From: Pseudomonas marginalis
GTDB taxonomy: Bacteria; Pseudomonadota; Gammaproteobacteria; Pseudomonadales; Pseudomonadaceae
NCBI RefSeq assembly: GCF_008692035.1
Contig: NZ_VTFG01000002.1
Location: 1,922,001-1,986,000 of the forward strand
Length of the DNA stretch: 64,000 nt
Direction: 5' to 3'
Each line of letters begins with the position of its first letter. Position 1 is the first letter of the stretch. The translations under genes and the position numbers were made by a program. Below, piece by piece: positions 52,790 to 60,030 of this stretch. Under the pieces are notes generated by a model, which saw only the letters and a program-made list of their open reading frames with translations, had not been told where the DNA came from and did not search any database.

Positions 52790-52845
52790 TTTTCCTTGTA
52801 TCAGCGTGTGCCTCAAGCCCGCGCCTTGCTCCAAAAGAGGTCCCG

Positions 52846-53931
52846 ATGACCATCAGCGATGCACTGCACCGTTTGCTACTCGACAACCTGACCACCGCGA
52901 CCATCCTGCTCAATGACGACCTGCGCCTTGAGTACATGAACCCGGCGGCAGAGATGCTCCTGGCCATCAGCGGTCAGCGCAGCCATGGGCAGTTCATCAG
53001 CGAATTGTTCACCGAGTCGGCCGAAGCCTTGAGTTCGTTGCGCCAGGCAGTGGAGCAGGCACACCCGTTCACCAAGCGTGAAGCGATGCTCACGGCACTC
53101 ACCGGCCAGACGCTGACCGTCGACTACGCCGTGACCCCGATCCTGAGCAACGGCGCCACGCTGCTGCTGCTCGAAGTGCACCCCCGCGACCGCCTGTTGC
53201 GCATCACCAAGGAAGAAGCCCAGCTGTCCAAGCAGGAGACCAGCAAGATGCTGGTGCGCGGCCTGGCCCATGAGATCAAGAACCCGCTGGGCGGCATTCG
53301 CGGCGCGGCGCAGCTGCTGGCCCGTGAACTGCCGGACGAGCACCTCAAGGACTACACCAACGTCATCATCGAAGAGGCCGACCGCCTGCGTAACCTGGTG
53401 GACCGCATGCTCGGCTCCAACAAGCTGCCGTCGCTGGCGATGACCAACGTGCACGAAGTTCTGGAGCGCGTCTGTCAGTTGGTAGAAGCCGAAAGCCAGG
53501 GCTGCATCACCCTGGTGCGCGACTACGACCCAAGCATTCCCGACGTGTTGATCGACCGCGAGCAGATGATCCAGGCGGTGCTCAACATCGTGCGCAACGC
53601 CATGCAGGCCATCAGCAGCCAGAACGAGCTGCGCCTTGGCCGCATCAGCCTGCGCACCCGCGCCCTGCGCCAGTTCACCATCGGCCACGTGCGCCATCGC
53701 CTGGTGACCAAGGTCGAGATCATCGACAACGGCCCGGGCATTCCTGCGGAACTTCAGGAAACCATCTTCTTTCCCATGGTCAGCGGCCGCCCGGACGGTA
53801 CCGGGCTGGGCCTGGCCATTACCCAGAACATCATCAGCCAGCACCAGGGTCTGATCGAATGTGAGAGCCATCCCGGCCACACCACATTCTCGATCTTTCT
53901 GCCTCTGGAACAAGGAGCCCCATCGACATGA
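52846..53931 (+). CDS. glnL: nitrogen regulation sensor histidine kinase NtrB (GlnL)
   Basis: A 361-residue cytoplasmic kinase with no membrane helices: PAS domain (about 5-115), HisKA with the phospho-His 142 in LAHEIKNPLGG, and an ATPase domain with NIVRNAMQAI (N box), DNGPGIP (G1) and GTGLGLAI (G2). It phosphorylates or dephosphorylates NtrC depending on PII (GlnK) state. The stop overlaps the ntrC ATG by 4 bp. The upstream region has two NtrC sites, implying autoregulation. Confidence 0.97.
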   Translation: MTISDALHRLLLDNLTTATILLNDDLRLEYMNPAAEMLLAISGQRSHGQFISELFTESAEALSSLRQAVEQAHPFTKREAMLTALTGQTLTVDYAVTPILSNGATLLLLEVHPRDRLLRITKEEAQLSKQETSKMLVRGLAHEIKNPLGGIRGAAQLLARELPDEHLKDYTNVIIEEADRLRNLVDRMLGSNKLPSLAMTNVHEVLERVCQLVEAESQGCITLVRDYDPSIPDVLIDREQMIQAVLNIVRNAMQAISSQNELRLGRISLRTRALRQFTIGHVRHRLVTKVEIIDNGPGIPAELQETIFFPMVSGRPDGTGLGLAITQNIISQHQGLIECESHPGHTTFSIFLPLEQGAPST

Positions 53932-55364
53932 GCCGTAGTGAAACTGTGTGGATCGTCGATGACGACCGTTCTATCCGCTGGGTCCTCGAGAAAGCCTTGC
54001 AACAGGAAGGCATGACCACCCAGAGCTTCGACAGCGCCGACGGGGTGATGAGCCGCCTGGCGCGCCAGCAGCCCGACGTGATCATCTCCGACATCCGCAT
54101 GCCCGGCGCCAGTGGCCTGGACCTGCTGGCGCGGATTCGCGAGCAGCACCCGCGCCTGCCGGTGATCATCATGACGGCGCACTCGGACCTGGACAGCGCT
54201 GTCGCGTCCTATCAGGGCGGCGCCTTCGAGTACCTGCCCAAGCCGTTTGACGTGGACGAGGCCGTGGCGCTGGTCAAGCGCGCCAACCAGCACGCCCAGG
54301 AACAGCAGAACCAGGAAGCTCCGCCGACCCTGACCCGCACCCCGGAAATCATCGGTGAAGCGCCGGCGATGCAGGAAGTGTTTCGCGCCATCGGGCGCTT
54401 GAGCCATTCCAACATCACCGTGCTGATCAACGGCGAGTCGGGTACCGGTAAAGAGTTGGTGGCCCACGCCCTGCACCGCCACAGCCCGCGGGCGGCCTCG
54501 CCGTTTATCGCGCTGAACATGGCGGCGATCCCCAAGGATCTGATGGAGTCCGAGCTGTTCGGCCATGAGAAAGGCGCATTCACCGGCGCAGCCAACCTGC
54601 GTCGCGGCCGCTTCGAACAGGCGGACGGCGGCACGCTGTTCCTCGATGAAATCGGCGACATGCCGGCCGACACCCAGACCCGCCTGCTGCGCGTACTGGC
54701 GGACGGCGAGTTCTACCGCGTGGGCGGGCACACACCGGTCAAGGTCGATGTGCGCATCATCGCCGCGACTCACCAGAACCTGGAAACCCTGGTGCACGCC
54801 GGCAAGTTCCGTGAAGACTTGTTCCACCGTCTCAACGTGATCCGCATCCACATCCCACGGATGTCGGACCGCCGCGAAGATATCCCGACCCTCGCCCGCC
54901 ACTTCCTCAGCCGCGCCGCCCAGGAGCTGGCCGTCGAGCCGAAGCTGCTGAAAAGCGAGACCGAGGAATACCTGAAGAACCTGCCGTGGCCCGGCAACGT
55001 GCGCCAGCTGGAGAACACCTGCCGCTGGATCACCGTGATGGCGTCCGGCCGCGAAGTGCATATCGGCGACCTGCCGCCGGAACTGCTGAGCCTGCCGCAG
55101 GATTCGGCCCCGGTGACCAACTGGGAACAGGCGCTGCGCCAATGGGCCGACCAGGCCCTGGCACGCGGCCAGTCGAACCTGCTGGACAGCGCCGTGCCGG
55201 CCTTCGAGCGGATCATGATCGAAACCGCCCTCAAGCACACCGCCGGCCGCCGTCGCGATGCCGCCGTGTTGCTGGGTTGGGGTCGCAATACCCTGACGCG
55301 CAAGATCAAGGAGTTGGGCATGAAGGTCGATGGTGGGGATGACGATGAGGGCGACGACGCCTGA
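53928..55364 (+). CDS. glnG: nitrogen regulation response regulator NtrC (GlnG)
   Basis: A 478-residue sigma54 activator. It has a receiver domain (about 5-120, phospho-Asp 55 in IISDIRMPG), an AAA+ domain (about 140-375, Walker A GESGTGKE, sigma54-contacting GAFTGA, LFLDEIGD) and a Fis-type helix-turn-helix at the C-terminus (RRRDAAVLLGWGRNTLTRKI). It is the likely activator of the glnA, ntrBC and sRNA promoters seen in this window. Translationally coupled to ntrB. Confidence 0.98.
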   Translation: MSRSETVWIVDDDRSIRWVLEKALQQEGMTTQSFDSADGVMSRLARQQPDVIISDIRMPGASGLDLLARIREQHPRLPVIIMTAHSDLDSAVASYQGGAFEYLPKPFDVDEAVALVKRANQHAQEQQNQEAPPTLTRTPEIIGEAPAMQEVFRAIGRLSHSNITVLINGESGTGKELVAHALHRHSPRAASPFIALNMAAIPKDLMESELFGHEKGAFTGAANLRRGRFEQADGGTLFLDEIGDMPADTQTRLLRVLADGEFYRVGGHTPVKVDVRIIAATHQNLETLVHAGKFREDLFHRLNVIRIHIPRMSDRREDIPTLARHFLSRAAQELAVEPKLLKSETEEYLKNLPWPGNVRQLENTCRWITVMASGREVHIGDLPPELLSLPQDSAPVTNWEQALRQWADQALARGQSNLLDSAVPAFERIMIETALKHTAGRRRDAAVLLGWGRNTLTRKIKELGMKVDGGDDDEGDDA

Positions 55365-55381
55365 TCTCCAATCTACCGAGG

Positions 55382-55480
55382 CCAAATGTGAGAGGGGGCT
55401 TGCTCCCGATGGCGGTGGATCAGTCAGATAGATATCGACTGACACTCCGCCATCGGGAGCAAGCCCCCTCTCACATTTGG
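55382..55480. repeat. REPIN downstream of ntrC
   Basis: Long inverted repeat with arms CCAAATGTGAGAGGGGGCTT and the complementary AAGCCCCCTCTCACATTTGG. The arms are better matched than in most copies here, including the ends. It begins 17 bp after the ntrC stop. Confidence 0.9.
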
Positions 55481-55597
55481 CCCCCCACACGGACTCAGAA
55501 CCGTGCACCGCTTCAATGCACCCTGTTCTAGCATCGCGCACACGTTCCAAGCCCGAAACATGCGTTTTGTTAAGAAAATACTGAACCCCGAAAACAC

Positions 55598-55622
55598 CAA
55601 AGCCCCGTATTCCGGGGCTTTG
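55598..55622 (+). terminator. hairpin, probable ntrBC terminator
   Basis: Perfect stem AAAGCCCCG / CGGGGCTTT with loop TATTC. Only three T follow the stem, so termination is likely but not certain. It isolates the sRNA promoter 40 bp downstream from read-through. Confidence 0.6.
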
Positions 55623-55661
55623 CGCTTTCTGGAGAAATTTTTTGGCACAACTCAGCCACTC

Positions 55662-55677
55662 TGGCACGCGCCCTGCA
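55662..55677 (+). promoter_or_regulatory. sigma54 promoter of the NrsZ-type sRNA
   Basis: TGGCACGCGCCCTGCA has the full TGGCACG block, correct spacing, and one change (CTGCA for TTGCA). Predicted start is near 55688. TGCACC motifs at 55504-55531 may be weak NtrC sites about 170 bp upstream. Confidence 0.75.
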
Positions 55678-55687
55678 ATAACCCCAG

Positions 55688-55897
55688 TACAACCCAGTTT
55701 CGGGGACCTTGGTACAGGCAGGCCGAGAATCCCCTCTTTACACCCGGGGTGCTTGATGCGAACCGCGTCGCGCTCCACACCGCTTTCGGGAACCTCGGTA
55801 CAGGCAGGCCGGGGATTCCCTCTTTAACACCGAAGCCTCTGGCTTCACCCCGTTTTGGGAGCCCTGGTACAGGCAGGCCGGGAACTCCCTCTTTTAT
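55688..55897 (+). ncRNA. nrsZ: NrsZ-type nitrogen-regulated small RNA with three modules
   Basis: About 210 nt between ntrC and the PA5126-like gene. It contains three imperfect 43-bp direct repeats (55698-55740, 55784-55826, 55853-55895), each with the invariant core GGTACAGGCAGGCCG. Each repeat can fold as a hairpin closed by GGGGA/TCCCC, GGGAA/TTCCC or GGGAG/CTCCC; the paired positions change together. Each stem is followed by TCTTTA or TCTTTTATT, a terminator-like tail. In P. aeruginosa, NrsZ lies in the same place, is RpoN/NtrC-controlled and is processed into three similar modules. Ends are estimates. The first spacer is 43 bp and the second, 26 bp, contains a GAAGCC-TCT-GGCTTC hairpin. 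Confidence 0.85.
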
Positions 55898-56334
55898 TGC
55901 TCTTGGAGATGGATCTCCAGCCGCCAGCGGTCATCCACCTCCTCGCCCTTCCACTCCCCGCGCAACGGCCGAGCCGCCACCAGGTTCAGCAGCAAGCCCG
56001 CATCGGTCTTGCGCACGCGCCAGTTCACATCCTTGTCGTTGACCTTGAGCTGCCCACTGGCGGCTTTGCCTTGTGCATCGAACAACAGCGCCACGGTGCC
56101 GTCAATGTGCTCGCCGTGCAGCTTGGGTTCGCGGTTGAACCACACCACCACACCGTCCGCCGCCGTCTCTATCTGCTGCAACTCGACCGGGTCAGGGGTG
56201 GTCAGGCGACCGATCATCAGGCCCACCATCAGGCCGACAATCGCCAATGAGCCCATGACCCTCGGCATTAGCTTCGGCCTTGGGTCTTCTTCAGGGGTAG
56301 AATGCAGCGCATCTTTGCCTTCGGAGCCGTGCAT
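55894..56334 (-). CDS. hypothetical single-pass membrane protein (PA5126-like)
   Basis: A 146-residue protein. A short charged N-terminus, one membrane helix (about residues 26-43, SLAIVGLMVGLMIG) and a C-terminal beta-rich domain of about 95 residues (for example DGVVVWFNREPKL) suggest an inner-membrane anchor with a periplasmic domain. I do not recognise a function; position matches P. aeruginosa PA5126. Its ATG overlaps the divergent trmL ATG (shared CATG). The 3' end reaches the third module of the sRNA on the opposite strand. A later start at MPRVMGSL is possible. Confidence 0.7.
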   Translation of the reverse strand: MHGSEGKDALHSTPEEDPRPKLMPRVMGSLAIVGLMVGLMIGRLTTPDPVELQQIETAADGVVVWFNREPKLHGEHIDGTVALLFDAQGKAASGQLKVNDKDVNWRVRKTDAGLLLNLVAARPLRGEWKGEEVDDRWRLEIHLQEQ

Positions 56335-56788
56335 GTTTCACGTCATCCTTTTTCAACCAGAAATTCCGCCGAATACCGGCAACGTTATCAGGCTGTGCGC
56401 CAACAGTGGCTGCCACCTGCATTTGATCGAGCCCCTGGGCTTCGACATGGACGACAAACGCCTGCGCCGTGCCGGCCTGGACTACCACGAGTACGCCACC
56501 CTCCAGCGCCATGCCGACCTGGCCAGCTGCCTGGAAAGCCTGGGCCACCCACGGCTGTTCGCGTTCACCACCAAGGGTTCGCGACCGTTCCATGATGCCA
56601 GCTTCGCCGAAGGCGACGCTTTCCTGTTCGGCCCGGAAAGCCGCGGCCTGCCGGCCGACGTACTCGACGCCCTGCCGGACGGGCATCGCCTGCGCCTGCC
56701 GATGCGCGAAGGCTGCCGCAGCCTGAACCTGTCGAACACCGTCGCCGTGGCCGTCTACGAAGGCTGGCGCCAACTCGGCTTCAAGTAA
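56333..56788 (+). CDS. trmL: tRNA (cytidine/uridine-2'-O)-methyltransferase TrmL
   Basis: A 151-residue SPOUT methyltransferase that modifies the wobble base of tRNA-Leu. The knot motifs are intact: LFQPEIPPNTGNVIRLCANS at the N-terminus, FLFGPESRGLP and the C-terminal SLNLSNTVAVAVYE. GGAG precedes the ATG by 6 bp. The start codon interlocks with that of the divergent upstream gene. Confidence 0.95.
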   Translation: MFHVILFQPEIPPNTGNVIRLCANSGCHLHLIEPLGFDMDDKRLRRAGLDYHEYATLQRHADLASCLESLGHPRLFAFTTKGSRPFHDASFAEGDAFLFGPESRGLPADVLDALPDGHRLRLPMREGCRSLNLSNTVAVAVYEGWRQLGFK

Positions 56789-56800
56789 CACACATAACAA

Positions 56801-56892
56801 ATGTGGGAGGGGGCTTGCCCCCGATGGCGGAGTGTCAGTCGACATCTACGTGACTGATCCACCGCCATCGGGAGCAAGCTCCCTCCCACATT
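56801..56892. repeat. REPIN between trmL and secB
   Basis: Inverted arms ATGTGGGAGGGGGCTTGCCC and a slightly diverged complement ending CTCCCTCCCACAT, about 35 bp apart. It separates the convergent trmL and secB genes. Confidence 0.9.
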
Positions 56893-56914
56893 GGGTTCTG
56901 CGTCGGGTTCGAGA

Positions 56915-57394
56915 TTACTGAACCGTCGGCGCGCCTTCCTGTTGCATGCGCTGCAGCTCTTGGGCGTACAGAGCATCGAAGTTCACTGGAGCCAGCATCA
57001 ACGCCGGGAACGAACCACGGGTGACCAGGCTGTCCAGGGTCTCGCGGGCATACGGGAACAGGATGTTCGGGCAGAACGCACCCAGGGTGTGGCTCATGGA
57101 CGCTTCGTCCAGGCCCTGGATCAGGAAGATACCGGCCTGTTGCACTTCAGCGATGAAGGCCACTTCTTCGCCATTCTTGACGGTGACCGACAAGGTCAGC
57201 ACGACTTCGTGGAAATCGCCTTCCAGTGCCTTTTGACGGGTGTTCAGGTCCAGGGCAACGCTTGGGGTCCATTCCTGGCGGAAGATAGCCGGGCTTTTAG
57301 GCGCTTCGAACGACAAGTCACGCACATAGATACGCTGCAGCGAAAATTGTGGGCCTTGGGCTTCTGCTGCTTCGGTGTTCTGTTGGTCAGTCAT
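56915..57394 (-). CDS. secB: protein-export chaperone SecB
   Basis: A 159-residue cytosolic chaperone that holds precursors unfolded and delivers them to SecA. Family motifs QRIYVRDLSFEAPKSP and the LFPYARETLDSLVTRGSFP segment, which forms the peptide groove and SecA interface, are present. It follows grxC and the rhodanese-like gene on the minus strand, the conserved pseudomonad order PA5128-PA5130. The gap to grxC is 42 bp. Confidence 0.97.
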   Translation of the reverse strand: MTDQQNTEAAEAQGPQFSLQRIYVRDLSFEAPKSPAIFRQEWTPSVALDLNTRQKALEGDFHEVVLTLSVTVKNGEEVAFIAEVQQAGIFLIQGLDEASMSHTLGAFCPNILFPYARETLDSLVTRGSFPALMLAPVNFDALYAQELQRMQQEGAPTVQ

Positions 57395-57436
57395 CGCAGA
57401 TCCTTCTTGATCTTGGGGTCTTTTAGGGGTTAGGAG

Positions 57437-57691
57437 TCAGACGAGCAGCAGCGCATCGAGTTTACCGGCGCGCTCCAGGGCAAACAGGTCGTCGCAACCA
57501 CCGATGTGTTTGGCGCCGATCCAGATCTGCGGCACTGACGTGCGCCCCGCCTTCTGGGCCATTTCGGCACGCACCTGGGGTTTGCCATCGACCTTGATCT
57601 CTTCGAAGGCAACGCCCTTTTTCTCCAGCAGGGCCTTGGCCCGCATGCAGTAAGGGCACCAATCGCTGGAATATACGACGACCTGGCTCAT
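57437..57691 (-). CDS. grxC: glutaredoxin 3 GrxC
   Basis: An 84-residue class I glutaredoxin with the CPYC active site (residues 11-14), the cis-Pro loop TSVPQIWIG and the glutathione-binding GGCDDL. It reduces disulfides and glutathione mixed disulfides with GSH. It lies 1 bp after the rhodanese-like gene stop and 42 bp before secB, so all three probably share a transcript. Confidence 0.96.
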   Translation of the reverse strand: MSQVVVYSSDWCPYCMRAKALLEKKGVAFEEIKVDGKPQVRAEMAQKAGRTSVPQIWIGAKHIGGCDDLFALERAGKLDALLLV

Positions 57692-57692
57692 A

Positions 57693-58106
57693 TCACTTCA
57701 CCAGCGGCAGGTTATCGGCGCGCCAGCTGCTGATGCCACCGGACAGCTTGGCGGCGGTGAAACCGCTCTTGAGCATTTCGCGGGCGTGGGTACCGGCGTG
57801 CTGGCCCTGGGCGTCGACCAGGATGATGGTCTTGGCCTTGTGCTTTTCCAGCTCGGCCAGGCGCGCGATCAGCTTGTCCTGAGGAATGTTCAGGGCACCG
57901 ACGATGTGGCCGGCGGCGAAATCCTTGACTGGGCGGATATCCACCACAATGGCCTCATCCTTGTTGACCAGCGCGGTCAGCTCCGACGTGCTCAGGCTGC
58001 GGCCACCACGGCTCAATTCGTGAGCGATCAGCAGCGCCAGCAGGATGACGAAGGCACCCACGAGCAGATAGTGGGCAGTGGCAAATGCAATCAGGTGATC
58101 AACCAT
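57693..58106 (-). CDS. membrane-anchored rhodanese-like protein (YibN-type) without the usual active-site Cys
   Basis: A 137-residue protein: one N-terminal membrane helix (about 10-25) and a rhodanese domain (VDIRPVKDFAAGHIVGALNI). At the position of the catalytic Cys loop it reads LVDAQGQHAGTHA, with no cysteine, so sulfur transfer is unlikely. E. coli YibN has a similar change. It precedes grxC and secB. The ATG at 58106 has only a weak ribosome site; a TTG lies one codon upstream. Confidence 0.9.
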   Translation of the reverse strand: MVDHLIAFATAHYLLVGAFVILLALLIAHELSRGGRSLSTSELTALVNKDEAIVVDIRPVKDFAAGHIVGALNIPQDKLIARLAELEKHKAKTIILVDAQGQHAGTHAREMLKSGFTAAKLSGGISSWRADNLPLVK

Positions 58107-58257
58107 CAAGGAGGTTCCAGGGCGTTAAAATGGCGGTAAGTATACACAGCCGTCAGGGGGGGCCAACCCCCGTAAGGCGGTGACGTGGTCGGAACTTCGC
58201 TTTAAACTGCCACTCCCTTTTCAATTGCCTTCCTTTATTACCGCCGCGAGAGGATCT

Positions 58258-59784
58258 ATGACTACTACGCCTAAACCTTTGGTCCTGATAATTCTCGATG
58301 GCTTCGGACACAGTGAAAGCCACCACGACAACGCGGTGTACGCGGCCAAGAAGCCCGTACTCGACCGCCTGACCGCGACGGTGCCCAACGGCCTGATCTC
58401 CGGCTCGGGCATGGACGTGGGCCTGCCGGACGGCCAGATGGGCAACTCGGAAGTCGGCCACATGAACCTCGGCGCCGGACGAGTGGTCTATCAGGACTTC
58501 ACTCGCGTGACCAAATCGATCCGCGATGGCGAGTTCTTCGAGAACCCGACCCTCTGCGCAGCGGTAGATAAAGCCGTGGCCGCCGGCAAAGCCGTGCACT
58601 TCATGGGCCTGCTGTCCGACGGCGGCGTACACAGTCACCAGGACCATCTGGTGGCGATGGCCGAACTGGCCTTCAAGCGCGGCGCCGACAAGATCTACCT
58701 GCACGCCTTCCTCGATGGTCGCGACACCCCGCCAAAAAGCGCGCAATCCTCAATCGAGCTGCTGGACGCCACCTTCGCCGCCCTGGGCAAGGGACGCATC
58801 GCCAGCCTGGTGGGGCGCTACTTCGCCATGGACCGCGACAACCGTTGGGACCGCGTGTCCCAGGCCTACAACCTGATCGTCGACGGCCAGGCCGAATTCC
58901 ACGCCGCCACCGCCCAGGAAGGCCTGGAAGCCGCCTACGCCCGCGGCGAGAGCGATGAATTCGTCAAGGCCACCACCCTCGGCGAGCCGGTCAAGGTCGA
59001 AGACGGCGACGCCGTGGTGTTCATGAACTTCCGCGCCGACCGTGCCCGCGAGCTGAGCCGTGTGTTTGTCGAAGACGGTTTCAAGGAATTCGAGCGGGCG
59101 CGCCAGCCAAAAGTCCAATACGTCGGCCTGACCCAATACGCCGCCAGCATCCCGGCCCCCGCAGCGTTTGCTGCCGGCAGCCTGGACAACGTGCTGGGCG
59201 ACTACCTGGCGAAGAACGGCAAGACCCAGCTGCGTATTGCCGAAACCGAGAAATACGCCCACGTCACCTTCTTCTTCTCCGGCGGCCGTGAAGAACCGTT
59301 CCCAGGCGAAGAACGCATCCTGATCCCTTCGCCGAAAGTCGCCACCTACGACCTGCAGCCGGAAATGAGCGCGCCGGAAGTCACCGACAAGATCGTCGAC
59401 GCCATCGACCACCAGCGTTACGACGTGATCGTGGTCAACTACGCCAACGGTGACATGGTCGGCCACAGCGGCAACCTGGAAGCTGCGACCAAGGCCGTGG
59501 AATGCCTGGACCTGTGCGTCGGCCGCATTGTCGAGGCCCTGGAAAAAGTCGGCGGCGAAGCGCTGATCACCGCCGACCACGGCAACTGCGAGCAGATGTC
59601 CGACGAAACCACCGGCCAGGCTCACACGGCTCACACGACCGAGCCGGTGCCGTTCATCTACGTCGGCAAGCGCAACTTCAAAGTACGCGATGGCGGCGTA
59701 CTGGCGGATGTGGCGCCGACCATGCTGATGCTGATGGGGTTGGAGAAGCCCAAAGAGATGACTGGCACCTCAATCCTGGTCTGA
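58258..59784 (+). CDS. gpmI: 2,3-bisphosphoglycerate-independent phosphoglycerate mutase
   Basis: A 508-residue Mn-dependent enzyme interconverting 3- and 2-phosphoglycerate. The catalytic Ser lies in GQMGNSEVGH, with the metal motifs LDGFGHSESH, DGRDTPPKS and TADHGNCEQM. AGAGGAT precedes the ATG at 58258; the longer open frame upstream has no support. It diverges from the rhodanese gene and is followed by a REPIN. Confidence 0.97.
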   Translation: MTTTPKPLVLIILDGFGHSESHHDNAVYAAKKPVLDRLTATVPNGLISGSGMDVGLPDGQMGNSEVGHMNLGAGRVVYQDFTRVTKSIRDGEFFENPTLCAAVDKAVAAGKAVHFMGLLSDGGVHSHQDHLVAMAELAFKRGADKIYLHAFLDGRDTPPKSAQSSIELLDATFAALGKGRIASLVGRYFAMDRDNRWDRVSQAYNLIVDGQAEFHAATAQEGLEAAYARGESDEFVKATTLGEPVKVEDGDAVVFMNFRADRARELSRVFVEDGFKEFERARQPKVQYVGLTQYAASIPAPAAFAAGSLDNVLGDYLAKNGKTQLRIAETEKYAHVTFFFSGGREEPFPGEERILIPSPKVATYDLQPEMSAPEVTDKIVDAIDHQRYDVIVVNYANGDMVGHSGNLEAATKAVECLDLCVGRIVEALEKVGGEALITADHGNCEQMSDETTGQAHTAHTTEPVPFIYVGKRNFKVRDGGVLADVAPTMLMLMGLEKPKEMTGTSILV

Positions 59785-59795
59785 TCTAAACAACA

Positions 59796-59885
59796 GTGTG
59801 GGAGGGGGCTTGCCCCCGATAGCAATGGGTCAGCCAACACCTATTCAGCTGACACACCGCAATCGAGGGCAAGCCCCTCCCACAT
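59796..59885. repeat. REPIN between gpmI and envC
   Basis: Inverted arms GTGTGGGAGGGGGCTTGCCC and a complement with a one-base deletion (GGGCAAGCCCCTCCCACA). It ends the gpmI unit; the remaining 145 bp before envC hold no recognised element. Confidence 0.88.
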
Positions 59886-60030
59886 TGGATCTCCGGTGTT
59901 TGGTAGATATCTTTTTGCCATACCACCGCCGCTCGGCACCTATCTTGCCTTCCAGGCCGAATTGGGCGTTTTTTTTGCAGCGCTTGGCGGGCATACTAGG
60001 CCGTCCCTTTCCCTGGTGTCGCCCGCCTCT

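Noticed and set aside
55504..55531. Definite NtrC sites before the sRNA promoter
   Set aside because: The TGCACC motifs are direct rather than inverted and match only about 8 of 12 fixed positions, so they are mentioned only as possible weak sites.
53754..55778. A 674-codon minus-strand open frame opposite ntrB/ntrC
   Set aside because: Antisense to ntrC and crosses the REPIN, the hairpin and the sRNA; no ribosome site or family match.
55698..55895. CRISPR-like array
   Set aside because: There are only three repeats, with unequal spacers (43 and 26 bp), compensatory stem changes and no cas genes; the sRNA reading explains it better.
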